Shown: positions 6,470 to 14,513, numbered from the stretch's first letter. The stretch: DNA of 19,125 nucleotides from CADEFF01 sp964569315 (GCA_964569315.1 CAZMUZ010000072.1:1-19125), one strand, 5' to 3'. The notes: generated from the letters alone by a model not told the origin. Numbers and translations: made by a program.

Positions 6470-9052
6470 GTTCCATTCCGGTCCGGGCGGCTCGCGCTCA
6501 TAGATGGCGATGCGCTGCAGGTAGAGATCGTAGAGCTCGTCGAGCCGGATCTCCTGCTCGAGGCAGGCCTTCGCAGCGGCGCGCGCGCTCGCCCAGTTCT
6601 GCGAACGATAGGCGTCGAGCAGGGCCTCGTTCGCCGCCACCAGGGCGCCGAAGGCCGGCTGCAGCGCCATGGCCTCGTCGCCGAGCAGCCCGAAGACGCG
6701 GACCGCCTCCTGCTTGCCCTTGACCGCGATGAGATCGACTTCGAGCAGCGCCATGCCCCTGGCGCCGGTCGCGGTGCTTTCGCTCACCAGCACGCCGACG
6801 CCGTAGTTCCGCGTCTGACTTTCCAGCCGCGAGGCGAGGTTCACCGCATCGCCGATGACCGAGTAGTTGAAGAGGAAGTCGGAGCCCATATTGCCGACCA
6901 CGGCGCTGCCGCTGTTGATGCCGACGCCCATCTCGAGCTGGATGCTGCCGCTCTCGGCCGGTTTCGGCTCCCAGACCCGCACCCGTTCCTCGATTTCGGC
7001 GATCTCCGCGCCATGCATCCGCGTCTCGAGCTGGCGACGCTCCTCAGCCGCCGACTCCAGGTCGCGCTGCGCGGCGAGCGTCAGCCAGAACAGCGCCTCG
7101 CGATCGTTCCGTGCCACCCCGTCGCCGCGCGAATAGCGGCTGCCGAGATTGCGTTGCGCCCGGGGATCGCCCTGCTCGGCGGCGGCGCGGAACCAGCGGA
7201 CCGCTTCCTTGAGGTTCGCCGCGCGGCCGATCCCGTCGCGATAGAGCTTGCCGAGCTGATACTGCGCCTGCGGGACCCCGCGCCGGGCGGCGGCTTCGAT
7301 GCGCTGGATCGCGGCAATTGTCGCATCGCCGGCCCGGGAAGCGCCCTCGGTCGGTGCGCTGCCGACGCCGGTCTCGATCGCGAGCTCCGCATTCAGCTTC
7401 TGCATCGCCACCTGCATGGCGAGCGCCGCGCGGCAGGCATTCCTCGCATGGGCCTCGTCCGCCAGGGGGGCGTTCCAGAAGGCCATCATGGAATCGCCGA
7501 TATATTTGTCGAGCGTGCCCTCGAAGGAACGCACCGCCTTGCTGACCGCATTGAGGAAGCGGTTGATGAGGAGCGTCAGCCCTTCCGGGTCGTCCTTGAA
7601 GCGCTCGGAGATCGTGGTGAAGCCGCGCAGGTCGCAGAACATGATCGAGAGATCGCGCTTCTCGCCGCCGAGCCGCAGCATGGAGCGGTCGCGCGCCAGC
7701 CGGTCCACGACGATGGGCGATACGTAGTGGCCGAAGGCGAATTTGACCTCCTTCCTTGCCCGCTCCTCCGTGATGTAGCCGACATAGGCGAGCGCCAGAT
7801 AGATCAGCAGCACGCTGACCGTCGGATAGGTCGGGTCGAGGAGGAAGCCCTCGTTGGAATAGGCATAGACCGAGCCGGCGACCATGGCGCTGCCGACGGC
7901 GACCGGCACGATGATCGTCCAGCTTGCGCCGAGCCGCGGCACCAGAATCAGCAGCAGCAGCCCCACCCCCAGCACCACCGCCAGCTCGAGCCCGAGCGCG
8001 TAGTTCGGGCGGCGCAAATGGTCCTGCGCGAGGATCGTCTCGAGAAGCTGCGCCTGCACCTCGACGCCGGGCATGGTCGGCGCCACCGGCACCGTCTTGA
8101 TGTCGCGAAGACCGGCAGCGCTGGTGCCGAGAATGACGAGCTTGCCGGCGATGCGACGGGGATCGACGCGGCCCTTCAGGATGTCGGCCGCGCTGACGAA
8201 GCGGCGCTCGTCATGCGCCGTGTAGTGCACCCAGATGCGGCCATGCTCGTCGGTCGGGATCGAGACGTTGGCGACGATGAGGGAATTGACGCCGGCGGCG
8301 TCGACCTTCGCCCCGATCGCGCGCTGCCCGGTCGCGACGCGCAGCATGTCGATGCCTAGCGCCGGATGCAACACGTCGCCGACGCGCACGATGCCCGGCA
8401 CCCGCCGGACCACATCGTCCACGTCGGGTGCGAGGCTGACCGAGCCATGGCCGAGCGCCGCCTGCCGCAAGGTGTCGATGTTCCCGATCAGCCCCGCGAA
8501 ATGGAACAGGAACGGCGTGGGATCGCCGCCCACCTTCGCGATCGCCGTCGAGGCGCCGGGCAGCTCGCCGCCGCTCTCGACCGCGACCTCGCCCAGCACG
8601 GCGCGCGAGCGGCGGAGACTGTTGGCGAAGATGACGTCGTTGGAGGGCAGGCTGTTCAGCATGCCGACCAGCGCCGAGGGCGCGCTCGGGAGCTGCTTGG
8701 CAACGATCCCCGGCGAGGTGCGGTCCGGTTCGGGGAAGACGACGTCGAACCCGATCACCACGGCACCGCTCGCCGTCAGCTTGTCCACGATCCGCGCGAG
8801 CTCGGTACGGGGCCAGGGCCATTGCCCGATCTCGGCGAGGCTCTTCTCGTCGATATCGACGATGAGCACGGGGAAGTTGGATTCGACGCGCGGCTCGAGA
8901 CGCTGCAGCAGATCGAAATAGCGCAGCGAGACCGTCTCGATGATGGCCGGATTCCAGGCGCGGATCACGAGCAGCCCCAGCAGCACGGCAAGGCCGGCGA
9001 GGCGCCCGCGGCCGGCGAAAATGTCCCAGATCCGTCGCAATCGCTGACGCAT
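6443..9052 (-). CDS. CHASE2-domain class III adenylate/guanylate cyclase with Sel1-repeat insertion in the catalytic domain
   Basis: A membrane sensor of 869 aa predicted to make cyclic nucleotide in the cytoplasm. The first membrane helix is at about 17-33. A periplasmic CHASE2 sensor covers about 38-345 (VLIVDIDEKSLAEIGQWPWPRT at 62-83). Three helices follow at about 352-372, 378-396 and 409-427. The cyclase domain starts near 465: metal-binding aspartates are Asp474 (FCDLRGFT) and Asp520 (KYIGDSMMAF). Lys516 and Ser731 sit at the purine-specifying positions, favouring ATP. Asn738 and Arg742 (GDAVNLASRLE) match the transition-state residues. Between the helix ending near 556 and the strand at 704 (IQLEMGVGINSG), where the two normally lie close together, about 145 residues intervene with Sel1-like repeats at about 591-627 and 628-663. 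All key catalytic residues remain. The start at 9052 has only a weak Shine-Dalgarno. Confidence 0.93.
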   Translation of the reverse strand: MRQRLRRIWDIFAGRGRLAGLAVLLGLLVIRAWNPAIIETVSLRYFDLLQRLEPRVESNFPVLIVDIDEKSLAEIGQWPWPRTELARIVDKLTASGAVVIGFDVVFPEPDRTSPGIVAKQLPSAPSALVGMLNSLPSNDVIFANSLRRSRAVLGEVAVESGGELPGASTAIAKVGGDPTPFLFHFAGLIGNIDTLRQAALGHGSVSLAPDVDDVVRRVPGIVRVGDVLHPALGIDMLRVATGQRAIGAKVDAAGVNSLIVANVSIPTDEHGRIWVHYTAHDERRFVSAADILKGRVDPRRIAGKLVILGTSAAGLRDIKTVPVAPTMPGVEVQAQLLETILAQDHLRRPNYALGLELAVVLGVGLLLLILVPRLGASWTIIVPVAVGSAMVAGSVYAYSNEGFLLDPTYPTVSVLLIYLALAYVGYITEERARKEVKFAFGHYVSPIVVDRLARDRSMLRLGGEKRDLSIMFCDLRGFTTISERFKDDPEGLTLLINRFLNAVSKAVRSFEGTLDKYIGDSMMAFWNAPLADEAHARNACRAALAMQVAMQKLNAELAIETGVGSAPTEGASRAGDATIAAIQRIEAAARRGVPQAQYQLGKLYRDGIGRAANLKEAVRWFRAAAEQGDPRAQRNLGSRYSRGDGVARNDREALFWLTLAAQRDLESAAEERRQLETRMHGAEIAEIEERVRVWEPKPAESGSIQLEMGVGINSGSAVVGNMGSDFLFNYSVIGDAVNLASRLESQTRNYGVGVLVSESTATGARGMALLEVDLIAVKGKQEAVRVFGLLGDEAMALQPAFGALVAANEALLDAYRSQNWASARAAAKACLEQEIRLDELYDLYLQRIAIYEREPPGPEWNGVFYAQTK

Positions 9053-9367
9053 GCCGATTACCGGCGGAGTCGCGGCGGCCGCGGACAGCCGCGAGGCGCG
9101 ATTCGGCCGCTGATCCTGGTCCCGCCGTACAACGCTGCCTGACCCCTGTCGCGCCGCCGGGCGCCCCCGCCTTCGCGGGAAATACTACCTGTCGGGCCGA
9201 AGCGGAGGCAACGCGCGCATCGCGCGCGGCGCCCGTAGGATTCGGCCGCCCGACGACGTATAAGGGAGCGTCCCGGTCGCGCCGGTTCCGGGCTGTCGCC
9301 TTGACATCCCGAGCCCATCCGTGAAACGAAAACGCTCATTCCCCAAGCCTTCGGCTGAAAGGTCTGC
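9053..9367. other. Divergent intergenic region, cyclase / tolC-family gene
   Basis: A 315-base gap between two divergent genes. It holds short GC hairpins: CCCGC-CTTC-GCGGG at 9166-9179 and GCGCGC-ATC-GCGCGC at 9213-9227. A TTGACA lies at 9301 and AAAGG (9358-9362) is the Shine-Dalgarno of the plus-strand gene. No convincing promoter was found for the cyclase, and no small gene is supported. Confidence 0.5.
9301..9329 (+). promoter_or_regulatory. Candidate promoter of the TolC-family gene
   Basis: A perfect -35 hexamer TTGACA (9301-9306) is followed after 17 bases by a poor -10 (AAACGA, 9324-9329). It is 39 bases upstream of the ATG. The weak -10 makes this tentative. Confidence 0.35.
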
Positions 9368-10810
9368 ATGACAGCCCGAATTCCCGCTTTTGCGCGGCCG
9401 CTGCGGCGGTCGGCCATGATCGCGACGCTCGCCCTCGCGATGGGTGCGATCCTGCCGATCCGGCAGGCCGGCGCCGAGACGCTCGAGGAAGCCCTGTCGA
9501 AGGCCTATATGAGCAATCCGCGGATGCTGGCCGCACAGGCCGCCCTCCGGTCGGTGGACGAAACCGTGCCGCAAGCCTTGGCCGGCTGGCGCCCGACCGT
9601 GATCGCGAATGGCGACGTCGGCCAGGAATGGAACGAGGCGACCGGCTCTGCGGCCGACGTCTCCAACGACAACGGCAATGACAGCTTCACGCCGCGCGGC
9701 GCCAACCTTCAGGTGACGCAACCGCTCTATCGCGGCGGCCGGACCGTGTCGGAGACGAGCCAGGCGGAGAATCTGGTGCTGGCCCAGCGCTCTGTGCTGA
9801 CCGACACGGAACAGCGGGTGCTGCTCGACGCCGTCACGGTCTATATGGACGTGCTGCGCGAAGAGGCGACCTATCAGCTCACCGTCAACAACGAGGACGT
9901 GTTGCGGCGCGACCTCGAGGCGACGCAGGCGCGCTACGAGGTGGGCGAGCTCACCAAGACCGACGTCGCCCAAGCGGAAGCGCGTCTCGCCGACGCGACC
10001 TCGCGGCGCATCGGGGCCGATGGCCTGCTTCAGGTAGCGCGGGCGCGCTATGCCGAGGTGATCGGCGATCCGCCGGGCACGCTCGAGCAGACCCCGCCGC
10101 CGATCGAGATTCCGGGGTCGCAGGACGAGGTGATCGCCGGCTCGGAGAACGCGCCGCTGGTTTCCGCCGCTATCTACAACGAGCAGGCCGCGATCGAGGG
10201 CATCGACGTGGCGTTCTCCGACCTGCTGCCCTCGCTCAATCTGGTGGGCACCGCCGCCACCGCCGACGACATCACCCGTTCCGGCGCCGGGCAGGACAGC
10301 GCCAGCATCGTGTTGCAGCTCCGCATCCCGCTCTATCAGGCGGGCGCTCCCGATTCCGCCGTGCGCCAGCAGAAGCAGATCGCCTCGCAGCGCCGGCAGG
10401 AGCTGTTCGATCAGCGCCGCGTCGCCCTGTCGAACGCGGTTTCGGCCTGGCAGGTGCTCGAGACGGCGCGCGCCACCATCGAATCCTTCGAAGCGGCCGT
10501 CGCGGCGAACCGCATCGCGCTCGAAGGCGTGCGGCTGGAATCCGAGGTCGGCGCGCGGACCGTGCTCGACGTGCTCGACGCCGAACAGGAGTATCTGGAC
10601 GCGCAGGTGAGCCTCGTTCGCTCGAAGCGCGACCAGGTCGTCGCCGCCTATGCGGTGCTGGCGGCGAATGGCCGCCTGACCGCCCGCGCCCTGGCGTTGC
10701 CTGTCCCGTATTACGACGTGGAGGCCTACTACAACGCGGTGCGCAACAAGTTCTGGGGCACCGATATCCCGAATCCGCAGCCGACGGACATGACGACCCC
10801 GACCAACTGA
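9368..10810 (+). CDS. TolC-family outer-membrane efflux/secretion channel
   Basis: The outer-membrane duct of a type I secretion system or tripartite efflux pump, 480 aa, a normal TolC length. It has an N-terminal signal peptide: basic residues, hydrophobic stretch at about 16-30, likely cleavage after QAGA near residue 36. The mature start ETLEEALSKAYMSNPRMLAAQAALR is characteristic of TolC. Two OEP repeats follow, each rich in long amphipathic helices. Helical blocks include YEVGELTKTDVAQAEARLADA in the first half and SEVGARTVLDVLDAEQEYLDAQVSLV in the second, the paired motifs of TolC proteins. A good Shine-Dalgarno (AAAGG, 5-base spacing) fixes the start. No inner-membrane partner adjoins it; the efflux operon at 15831-19125 is one possible user. 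Confidence 0.93.
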   Translation: MTARIPAFARPLRRSAMIATLALAMGAILPIRQAGAETLEEALSKAYMSNPRMLAAQAALRSVDETVPQALAGWRPTVIANGDVGQEWNEATGSAADVSNDNGNDSFTPRGANLQVTQPLYRGGRTVSETSQAENLVLAQRSVLTDTEQRVLLDAVTVYMDVLREEATYQLTVNNEDVLRRDLEATQARYEVGELTKTDVAQAEARLADATSRRIGADGLLQVARARYAEVIGDPPGTLEQTPPPIEIPGSQDEVIAGSENAPLVSAAIYNEQAAIEGIDVAFSDLLPSLNLVGTAATADDITRSGAGQDSASIVLQLRIPLYQAGAPDSAVRQQKQIASQRRQELFDQRRVALSNAVSAWQVLETARATIESFEAAVAANRIALEGVRLESEVGARTVLDVLDAEQEYLDAQVSLVRSKRDQVVAAYAVLAANGRLTARALALPVPYYDVEAYYNAVRNKFWGTDIPNPQPTDMTTPTN

Positions 10811-10840
10811 CCGGCCGGGCCGTCTCCCCCCCGTGCGTTC

Positions 10841-11308
10841 CTAGAAGGCGATGCAGGCTTCGCGATCGACCCGCAGCACGGATTGCTGCTCGAAACGGCG
10901 CTTGTAGCTGTCGATCAGGCGGCCGACCCGTTCCTCGAGGCCGAGCAGGTCGGTCACCACGATCGTCAGCACCTTGCTCGGCTCAGAGATCGAGGCGCCG
11001 GTCGAGCGATCGAGATAGCGGCCTTCCGCGTCGGCGGCGGTGAAGCCGTCCGGGAAGGCGGGGCTCGCCACCTCGTCGAGGAACTTGCGCCAGTCCTTGT
11101 CGCTCACCTCGCCGCCGCCGGCGATGGAGCGCCCGAAATAGAGCTCCACCATATGGGCCGGCATCAGCCCGCCCTCGCACTCCGCCGCCGGGACGGTATC
11201 GACGTCCTCGGTCCCGAGCGAGCAGCCCCCGAGCAGCAGGAAGCCGGCAACCGTCAGCGCCGAGATCGCGGCGGCCCGGTTCGAGGATGAGGTGGGCGAG
11301 GCGGACAT
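10841..11308 (-). CDS. DUF3574-type lipoprotein
   Basis: An exported lipoprotein of 155 aa of unknown function. From the ATG at 11308 the N-terminus has an Arg at 11, a hydrophobic stretch and the lipobox LLGGC with Cys29, so signal peptidase II processing is likely. The mature part matches the DUF3574 pattern as I remember it: ELYFGRSIAGGGEVSDKDWRKFLDEVASPAFPDGFTAADAEGRY, then EPSKVLTIVV and a C-terminal YKRRFEQQSVLRV. The open frame extends 61 codons further upstream, but those residues look non-coding and would bury the signal peptide. It ends 30 bases from the convergent TolC-family gene and is divergent from the BLUF gene, with a CtrA-type box between them. Confidence 0.85.
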   Translation of the reverse strand: MSASPTSSSNRAAAISALTVAGFLLLGGCSLGTEDVDTVPAAECEGGLMPAHMVELYFGRSIAGGGEVSDKDWRKFLDEVASPAFPDGFTAADAEGRYLDRSTGASISEPSKVLTIVVTDLLGLEERVGRLIDSYKRRFEQQSVLRVDREACIAF

Positions 11309-11424
11309 GGGGAGGATTTCCGGTGGATTCGAGACTTTCGTCAACTTGCCCGAGCGGACCGAGGCGCGGCAAGGGGCCGAAACCCGCAGATTCGGCCGAA
11401 ACCCCGGCCAAGGCTCGAATTCGA

Positions 11425-11444
11425 TGCTTAACCAGTGCTTAACC
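11425..11444. promoter_or_regulatory. CtrA-type box (TTAA-N7-TTAA) in a divergent promoter region
   Basis: TTAACCAGTGCTTAACC at 11428-11444 contains TTAA, exactly seven bases and TTAA, the consensus of the alphaproteobacterial cell-cycle regulator CtrA. The unit TGCTTAACC occurs twice with an 11-base period (11425, 11436). It lies about 110-120 bases upstream of both the BLUF gene and the lipoprotein gene. Nearby are the palindrome TCGAATTCGA (11415-11424) and a direct repeat GGCCGAAACCC (11375, 11394). Confidence 0.5.
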
Positions 11445-11550
11445 CGCGCGTTCGAATCATCGTCAGCAAGAGGCCGAAGCATCGGCGGCAAGGGGCGGGT
11501 CGGCAGGGCGAAGCAAATCGTCCGGGCCGAGGGAAACGCCCGGTGGGGAA

Positions 11551-11988
11551 ATGAAACAGCTCGTCTATTACAGCACGGCGCTGCGTCTCTTTACGGATGA
11601 CGAGCTGCTGGCGATTCTGGAGCCTGCGCGCGCCGCCAACGCCGAGGCCGGCATCACCGGCATGCTGCTCTATGTCGACGGAAACTTCATTCAGGCGCTG
11701 GAAGGTCCTGCCCGCGCGCTCGACAGGCTCTTCGCCAGGATCGAAGCGGATTCGCGACATCGCGGCGTGCTGAAGGCCTTCGAGATGCCGATCCGGCGGC
11801 GGAACTTCGCGGAGCTGCCGATGGGCTTTCGCAACATGGCGAAGTCCGAGACCGCCGGCATCGCGGACCCCACCGACCTGTTGCTGCTTCCTTCGCAGGC
11901 GCGCCCGGCGGCATCGGGCGCAGCGCTGCATCTCCTCGCCACCTTCAATCGCGTGATCGGCGTCGACCAGCAGCTTCGCTGGGCGTGA
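11551..11988 (+). CDS. Short stand-alone BLUF blue-light sensor protein
   Basis: A flavin-binding photoreceptor domain of 145 aa with no attached effector domain, presumably acting through a protein partner. The BLUF fold is clear: KQLVYYSTA at the N-terminus, then ILEPARAANAEAGITGMLLY, GNFIQALEG, RIEADSRHRGV and RRNFAELPMGF. By alignment from memory to AppA, Tyr6 matches Tyr21, Asn30 matches Asn45, Gln48 matches Gln63 and Met91 matches Met106. The position of AppA Trp104 is Leu89 here. The tyrosine-glutamine pair needed for the photocycle is intact. The start at 11551 follows GGTGGGG. About 50 C-terminal residues after the core may form capping helices. Its neighbours give no clue to the partner. 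Confidence 0.92.
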   Translation: MKQLVYYSTALRLFTDDELLAILEPARAANAEAGITGMLLYVDGNFIQALEGPARALDRLFARIEADSRHRGVLKAFEMPIRRRNFAELPMGFRNMAKSETAGIADPTDLLLLPSQARPAASGAALHLLATFNRVIGVDQQLRWA

Positions 11989-12037
11989 CGCCGCGGCGCC
12001 CCAAAACGTTCTCGCCCGCGGGCGATACCGCCAACCG

Positions 12038-12550
12038 TTACGGCATGACGACCGTCATATAGGGGGCCGGCGGCGTCTCGCTCCAGCCGGTAAGCGGCGG
12101 CACCGCGAACTTCATCGGCGGCAGGCTCTTCAGATAAGCAACCAGTGCCGCCGCATCCGCGTCGTCGAGCCTTCCGTAGGAACGCCAGGGCATGACGGCC
12201 AGCTCGCGCCCGTCCGGCCGCAGGCCGGTACGGATCGCCGCGACGATCTCCGCCTCGCTCCAGGCGCCGAGCCCGGTTTCGACATCCGGCGTGAGATTGG
12301 GCGGATAGACATAGCCATAGTCCGGGATCGCGAACCCCATCGAGGAGCCGGCGAGCAACCGCGTCGGATCGGGCCGGCCCACCAGGGCCCCCTCGGTATG
12401 GCAACCGGTGCAATCCATGATGGTGGCCAGATACTCGCCGCGGGAAACGAGGCTTTCCGCGACGGCCGAGAGCGAGGCAAGCGGGAGGAAAAGGCCCAAG
12501 GCGAGAGCGATCCGGGCCGCAAGGGCGATCGGGCGACAGGCGGTCTTCAT
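12038..12550 (-). CDS. Exported monohaem c-type cytochrome
   Basis: A periplasmic electron-transfer protein of 170 aa. The ATG at 12550 is preceded by AGGAA with a 7-base spacer, which decides the start over a longer open frame from 12613. A signal peptide covers about residues 1-31 (hydrophobic 10-30, cleavage near AVA-ES). One haem-binding motif CTGCH lies at 47-51 (His51 axial). The likely sixth ligand is Met120 in ELAVMPWRSYGRLDD, a motif seen in cytochrome subunits of membrane dehydrogenases. No dehydrogenase partner gene adjoins it. The convergent BLUF gene ends 50 bases away; the gap holds the palindrome TCGCCCGCGGGCGA (12012-12025). Confidence 0.9.
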   Translation of the reverse strand: MKTACRPIALAARIALALGLFLPLASLSAVAESLVSRGEYLATIMDCTGCHTEGALVGRPDPTRLLAGSSMGFAIPDYGYVYPPNLTPDVETGLGAWSEAEIVAAIRTGLRPDGRELAVMPWRSYGRLDDADAAALVAYLKSLPPMKFAVPPLTGWSETPPAPYMTVVMP

Positions 12551-12658
12551 CGGTAAATTCCTGAATGGAGGAGCGTCGGGGCGCCGCCGGATCCGGCAGC
12601 ATGGGGCAAGCATCTACCCCGCCGCCGCGAAAGCTGCAAGCAACCCTCTGATCCTCCC

Positions 12659-12674
12659 TGTGAAGTTCGTCACA
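12659..12674. promoter_or_regulatory. CRP-like site TGTGA-N6-TCACA
   Basis: TGTGA (12659-12663), six bases, TCACA (12670-12674): an exact match to the gamma-proteobacterial cAMP-CRP core. It sits in the 246-base divergent region between the cytochrome gene and the class II aldolase-family gene. TACAAT at 12676-12681 abuts it as a possible plus-strand -10. On the minus strand, TTGCAG-N17-TAGATG (about 12611-12639) would place the site near -62. These promoter elements are weak, and FNR/CRP-family proteins other than CRP could bind. Confidence 0.45.
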
Positions 12675-12796
12675 GTACAATTGGGCACCGGGCGGGCGCC
12701 GGGCCCGATGGCCCTGCGGCCGGCGCACCGGTTCTCCCGAGAGCCCGGCCATGCTAGGTTTCCGCCCGTAAAACGCCGTCCAAGAGGAACGCCCCG

Positions 12797-13570
12797 ATGA
12801 ACGTCATGACCAGCAAAGCCGAGCTTGGCCTCGATGCGGCCCGCCAGGGACGCGTCGATCTGGCCGCAGCGCACCGTCTCGCCGTGATGCATGGCTTCAA
12901 CGAAGGCATCTTCAACCATCTCACCATGGCCGTGCCGGGCCGCAACGACCGGTTCTTCCTCAATCCCTTCGGGCTCCATTGGTCCGAGGTGACGGCGAGC
13001 TGCTTCCTCGAAGTCGGCTATGACGGCACGGTGCTGGCGGGCGAAGGCGACGTGGAGCGCTCGGCTTTCTGCATCCATGCGCCGATCCATCGGCTCAACC
13101 CCGACGCGGTCGCGGTGCTGCACACCCATATGCCCTATGCGAGCGCGCTCGCGCGGCTCGAGGATCCTCGCATCCAGGCGATCGGGCAGACCGAGATCGG
13201 CTTCCTCGATTGCATCGCCTACGACCAGGAATATACCGGCCTCGCCTTCGAGCCGGAGGAAGGTGAGCGGCTCGCCGGCGTGCTCGGCAAGAAATCCGTG
13301 CTCTTCATGGCGAGCCATGGCGTGCTGGTCACCGGCCGCACTGTGGCCGAGGCCTATGACCGGCTCTACTATCTGGAGCGCGCCTGCCAGGTGCAGCTTT
13401 ATGCGATGTGGACCGGCCAGAAGCTGAAGCGCGTCTCGGACGCCGTCGTCGAGCGCACCAGGCGGCAATACATCGCGTCGCCGACCTACGGCAACCGCCC
13501 GTCCGACCAGCATCATTTCGCTGCGCTGAAGCGTATCCTCGATCGGCGCGAGCCGGATTATCTGAACTAG
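12797..13570 (+). CDS. Class II aldolase/adducin-family protein
   Basis: A cytoplasmic metal-dependent protein of 257 aa from the family that includes fuculose-1-phosphate aldolase and ribulose-5-phosphate 4-epimerase. Metal-binding histidines are His109 and His111 (VLHTHMPYA) and His174 (SHGVLVTG). Conserved family blocks include GFNEGIFNHLTMAVPG, NPFGLHWSEVT and TVAEAYDRLYYLERACQ. At the place of the catalytic Glu73 of FucA (SEWRFH), this protein has Ala90 (SAFCIH), so the normal aldol proton transfer is doubtful. Many such proteins in proteobacteria have no assigned reaction. The Shine-Dalgarno AGAGGA (12783-12788) supports the start. The TauD-type gene follows after 82 bases on the same strand, probably in one operon. 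Confidence 0.9.
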   Translation: MNVMTSKAELGLDAARQGRVDLAAAHRLAVMHGFNEGIFNHLTMAVPGRNDRFFLNPFGLHWSEVTASCFLEVGYDGTVLAGEGDVERSAFCIHAPIHRLNPDAVAVLHTHMPYASALARLEDPRIQAIGQTEIGFLDCIAYDQEYTGLAFEPEEGERLAGVLGKKSVLFMASHGVLVTGRTVAEAYDRLYYLERACQVQLYAMWTGQKLKRVSDAVVERTRRQYIASPTYGNRPSDQHHFAALKRILDRREPDYLN

Positions 13571-13652
13571 GAGAACGGCACCGGCGAGCGACCGCCGCGT
13601 CCGGCCCGAACCCCGCGCGGGCGCCGAAGACGACCGCGAACGAGAGACCAGC

Positions 13653-14513
13653 ATGGCCTACCAGACCATCACCGTAAGACCGATCTCCGGCGCGCTCGGG
13701 GCCGAGATCGAAGGCATCGACATCGCGCGCGACATCAGCCAGCAGGCCTTCGCCGAGATCCATCGGGCCTTCCTCGAGCACAGCGTGCTCTTCTTCCGCA
13801 ACCAGAACCTCCCCCCGGAGCGCCAGATCGCCTTCGCCAAGCGCTTCGGCCCGGTGATGCAGGATCCCTTCATGAAGGCCCCGGACGGTCTCCCCGAACT
13901 GATGATCGTGGTGAAGGAAAAGCACGAGAAGCAGAACTTCGCGGAGGGCTGGCACTCCGACAACACCTATCTCGACCGTCCGCCGCTGGGCTCCTTCCTC
14001 TATTCCGTCGAAGTGCCGGACTATGGCGGCGACACGATGTTTGCGAGCCAGTATCGCGCCTATGAGGCGCTCTCGCCCGGCATGAAGAAGATGCTGGACG
14101 GCATGAAGGCAGTCCATACGGCGCGCTCCTATGCCGAGGCGATCGCCAGCCGGCAATTCGTCGAGAATCCCGGCATGGAGATGCGCGACGACGCGGTGAT
14201 GGAGAACGCCCTCAAGATCGTGAACGAGCATCCGGTCGTGCGTACCCATCCCGAGACGAACCGCAAGGCGCTCTACGTGAACGCCGCCTATACCATCCGC
14301 TTCAAGGACTGGACCGAGGAGGAGAGCAAGCCCGTCCTCGACTATCTCTATGCCCATTGCGTGCGGCCGGAATTCACCTGCCGCTTCCGCTGGACGCCGG
14401 GCACTCTCACCTTCTGGGACAATCGCTGCGTCCAGCACAACCCGATCAACGACTATCACGGCCAGCGCCGCGTCATGCATCGGGTGACGGCCGAGGGCGA
14501 CCGGCCGTTCTGA
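13653..14513 (+). CDS. TauD/TfdA-family 2-oxoglutarate- and Fe(II)-dependent dioxygenase
   Basis: A cytoplasmic dioxygenase of 286 aa that hydroxylates a small molecule, often releasing sulfite, an aldehyde or a phenol. The iron ligands are His101 and Asp103 (WHSDNTY) and His262 (CVQHNPIND). Arg277 (RRVMHRVT), 15 residues after the last histidine as in TauD, should bind 2-oxoglutarate. The N-terminus (ITVRPISGALGAEIEGIDIARDIS) is the standard TauD start. Taurine, 2,4-D, alkylsulfate or another acid could be the substrate; nothing here decides. GAGAG eight bases before the ATG is a modest Shine-Dalgarno. It lies downstream of the class II aldolase-family gene and is convergent with a second oxygenase of a different family. 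Confidence 0.92.
   Translation: MAYQTITVRPISGALGAEIEGIDIARDISQQAFAEIHRAFLEHSVLFFRNQNLPPERQIAFAKRFGPVMQDPFMKAPDGLPELMIVVKEKHEKQNFAEGWHSDNTYLDRPPLGSFLYSVEVPDYGGDTMFASQYRAYEALSPGMKKMLDGMKAVHTARSYAEAIASRQFVENPGMEMRDDAVMENALKIVNEHPVVRTHPETNRKALYVNAAYTIRFKDWTEEESKPVLDYLYAHCVRPEFTCRFRWTPGTLTFWDNRCVQHNPINDYHGQRRVMHRVTAEGDRPF

Noticed and set aside
6434..8359. A 641-codon open frame on the plus strand opposite the cyclase
   Set aside because: Low-complexity composition and no motifs; the minus-strand frame has unmistakable CHASE2, cyclase and Sel1 signatures.
9259..9264. TATAAG as a -10 for the TolC-family gene
   Set aside because: No recognisable -35 lies 16-18 bases upstream; the TTGACA at 9301 is a better, though still weak, candidate.
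11309..11491. Longer start for the DUF3574 lipoprotein
   Set aside because: It would place the lipobox about 90 residues in and run through the CtrA-type box; the start at 11308 gives a standard lipoprotein signal.
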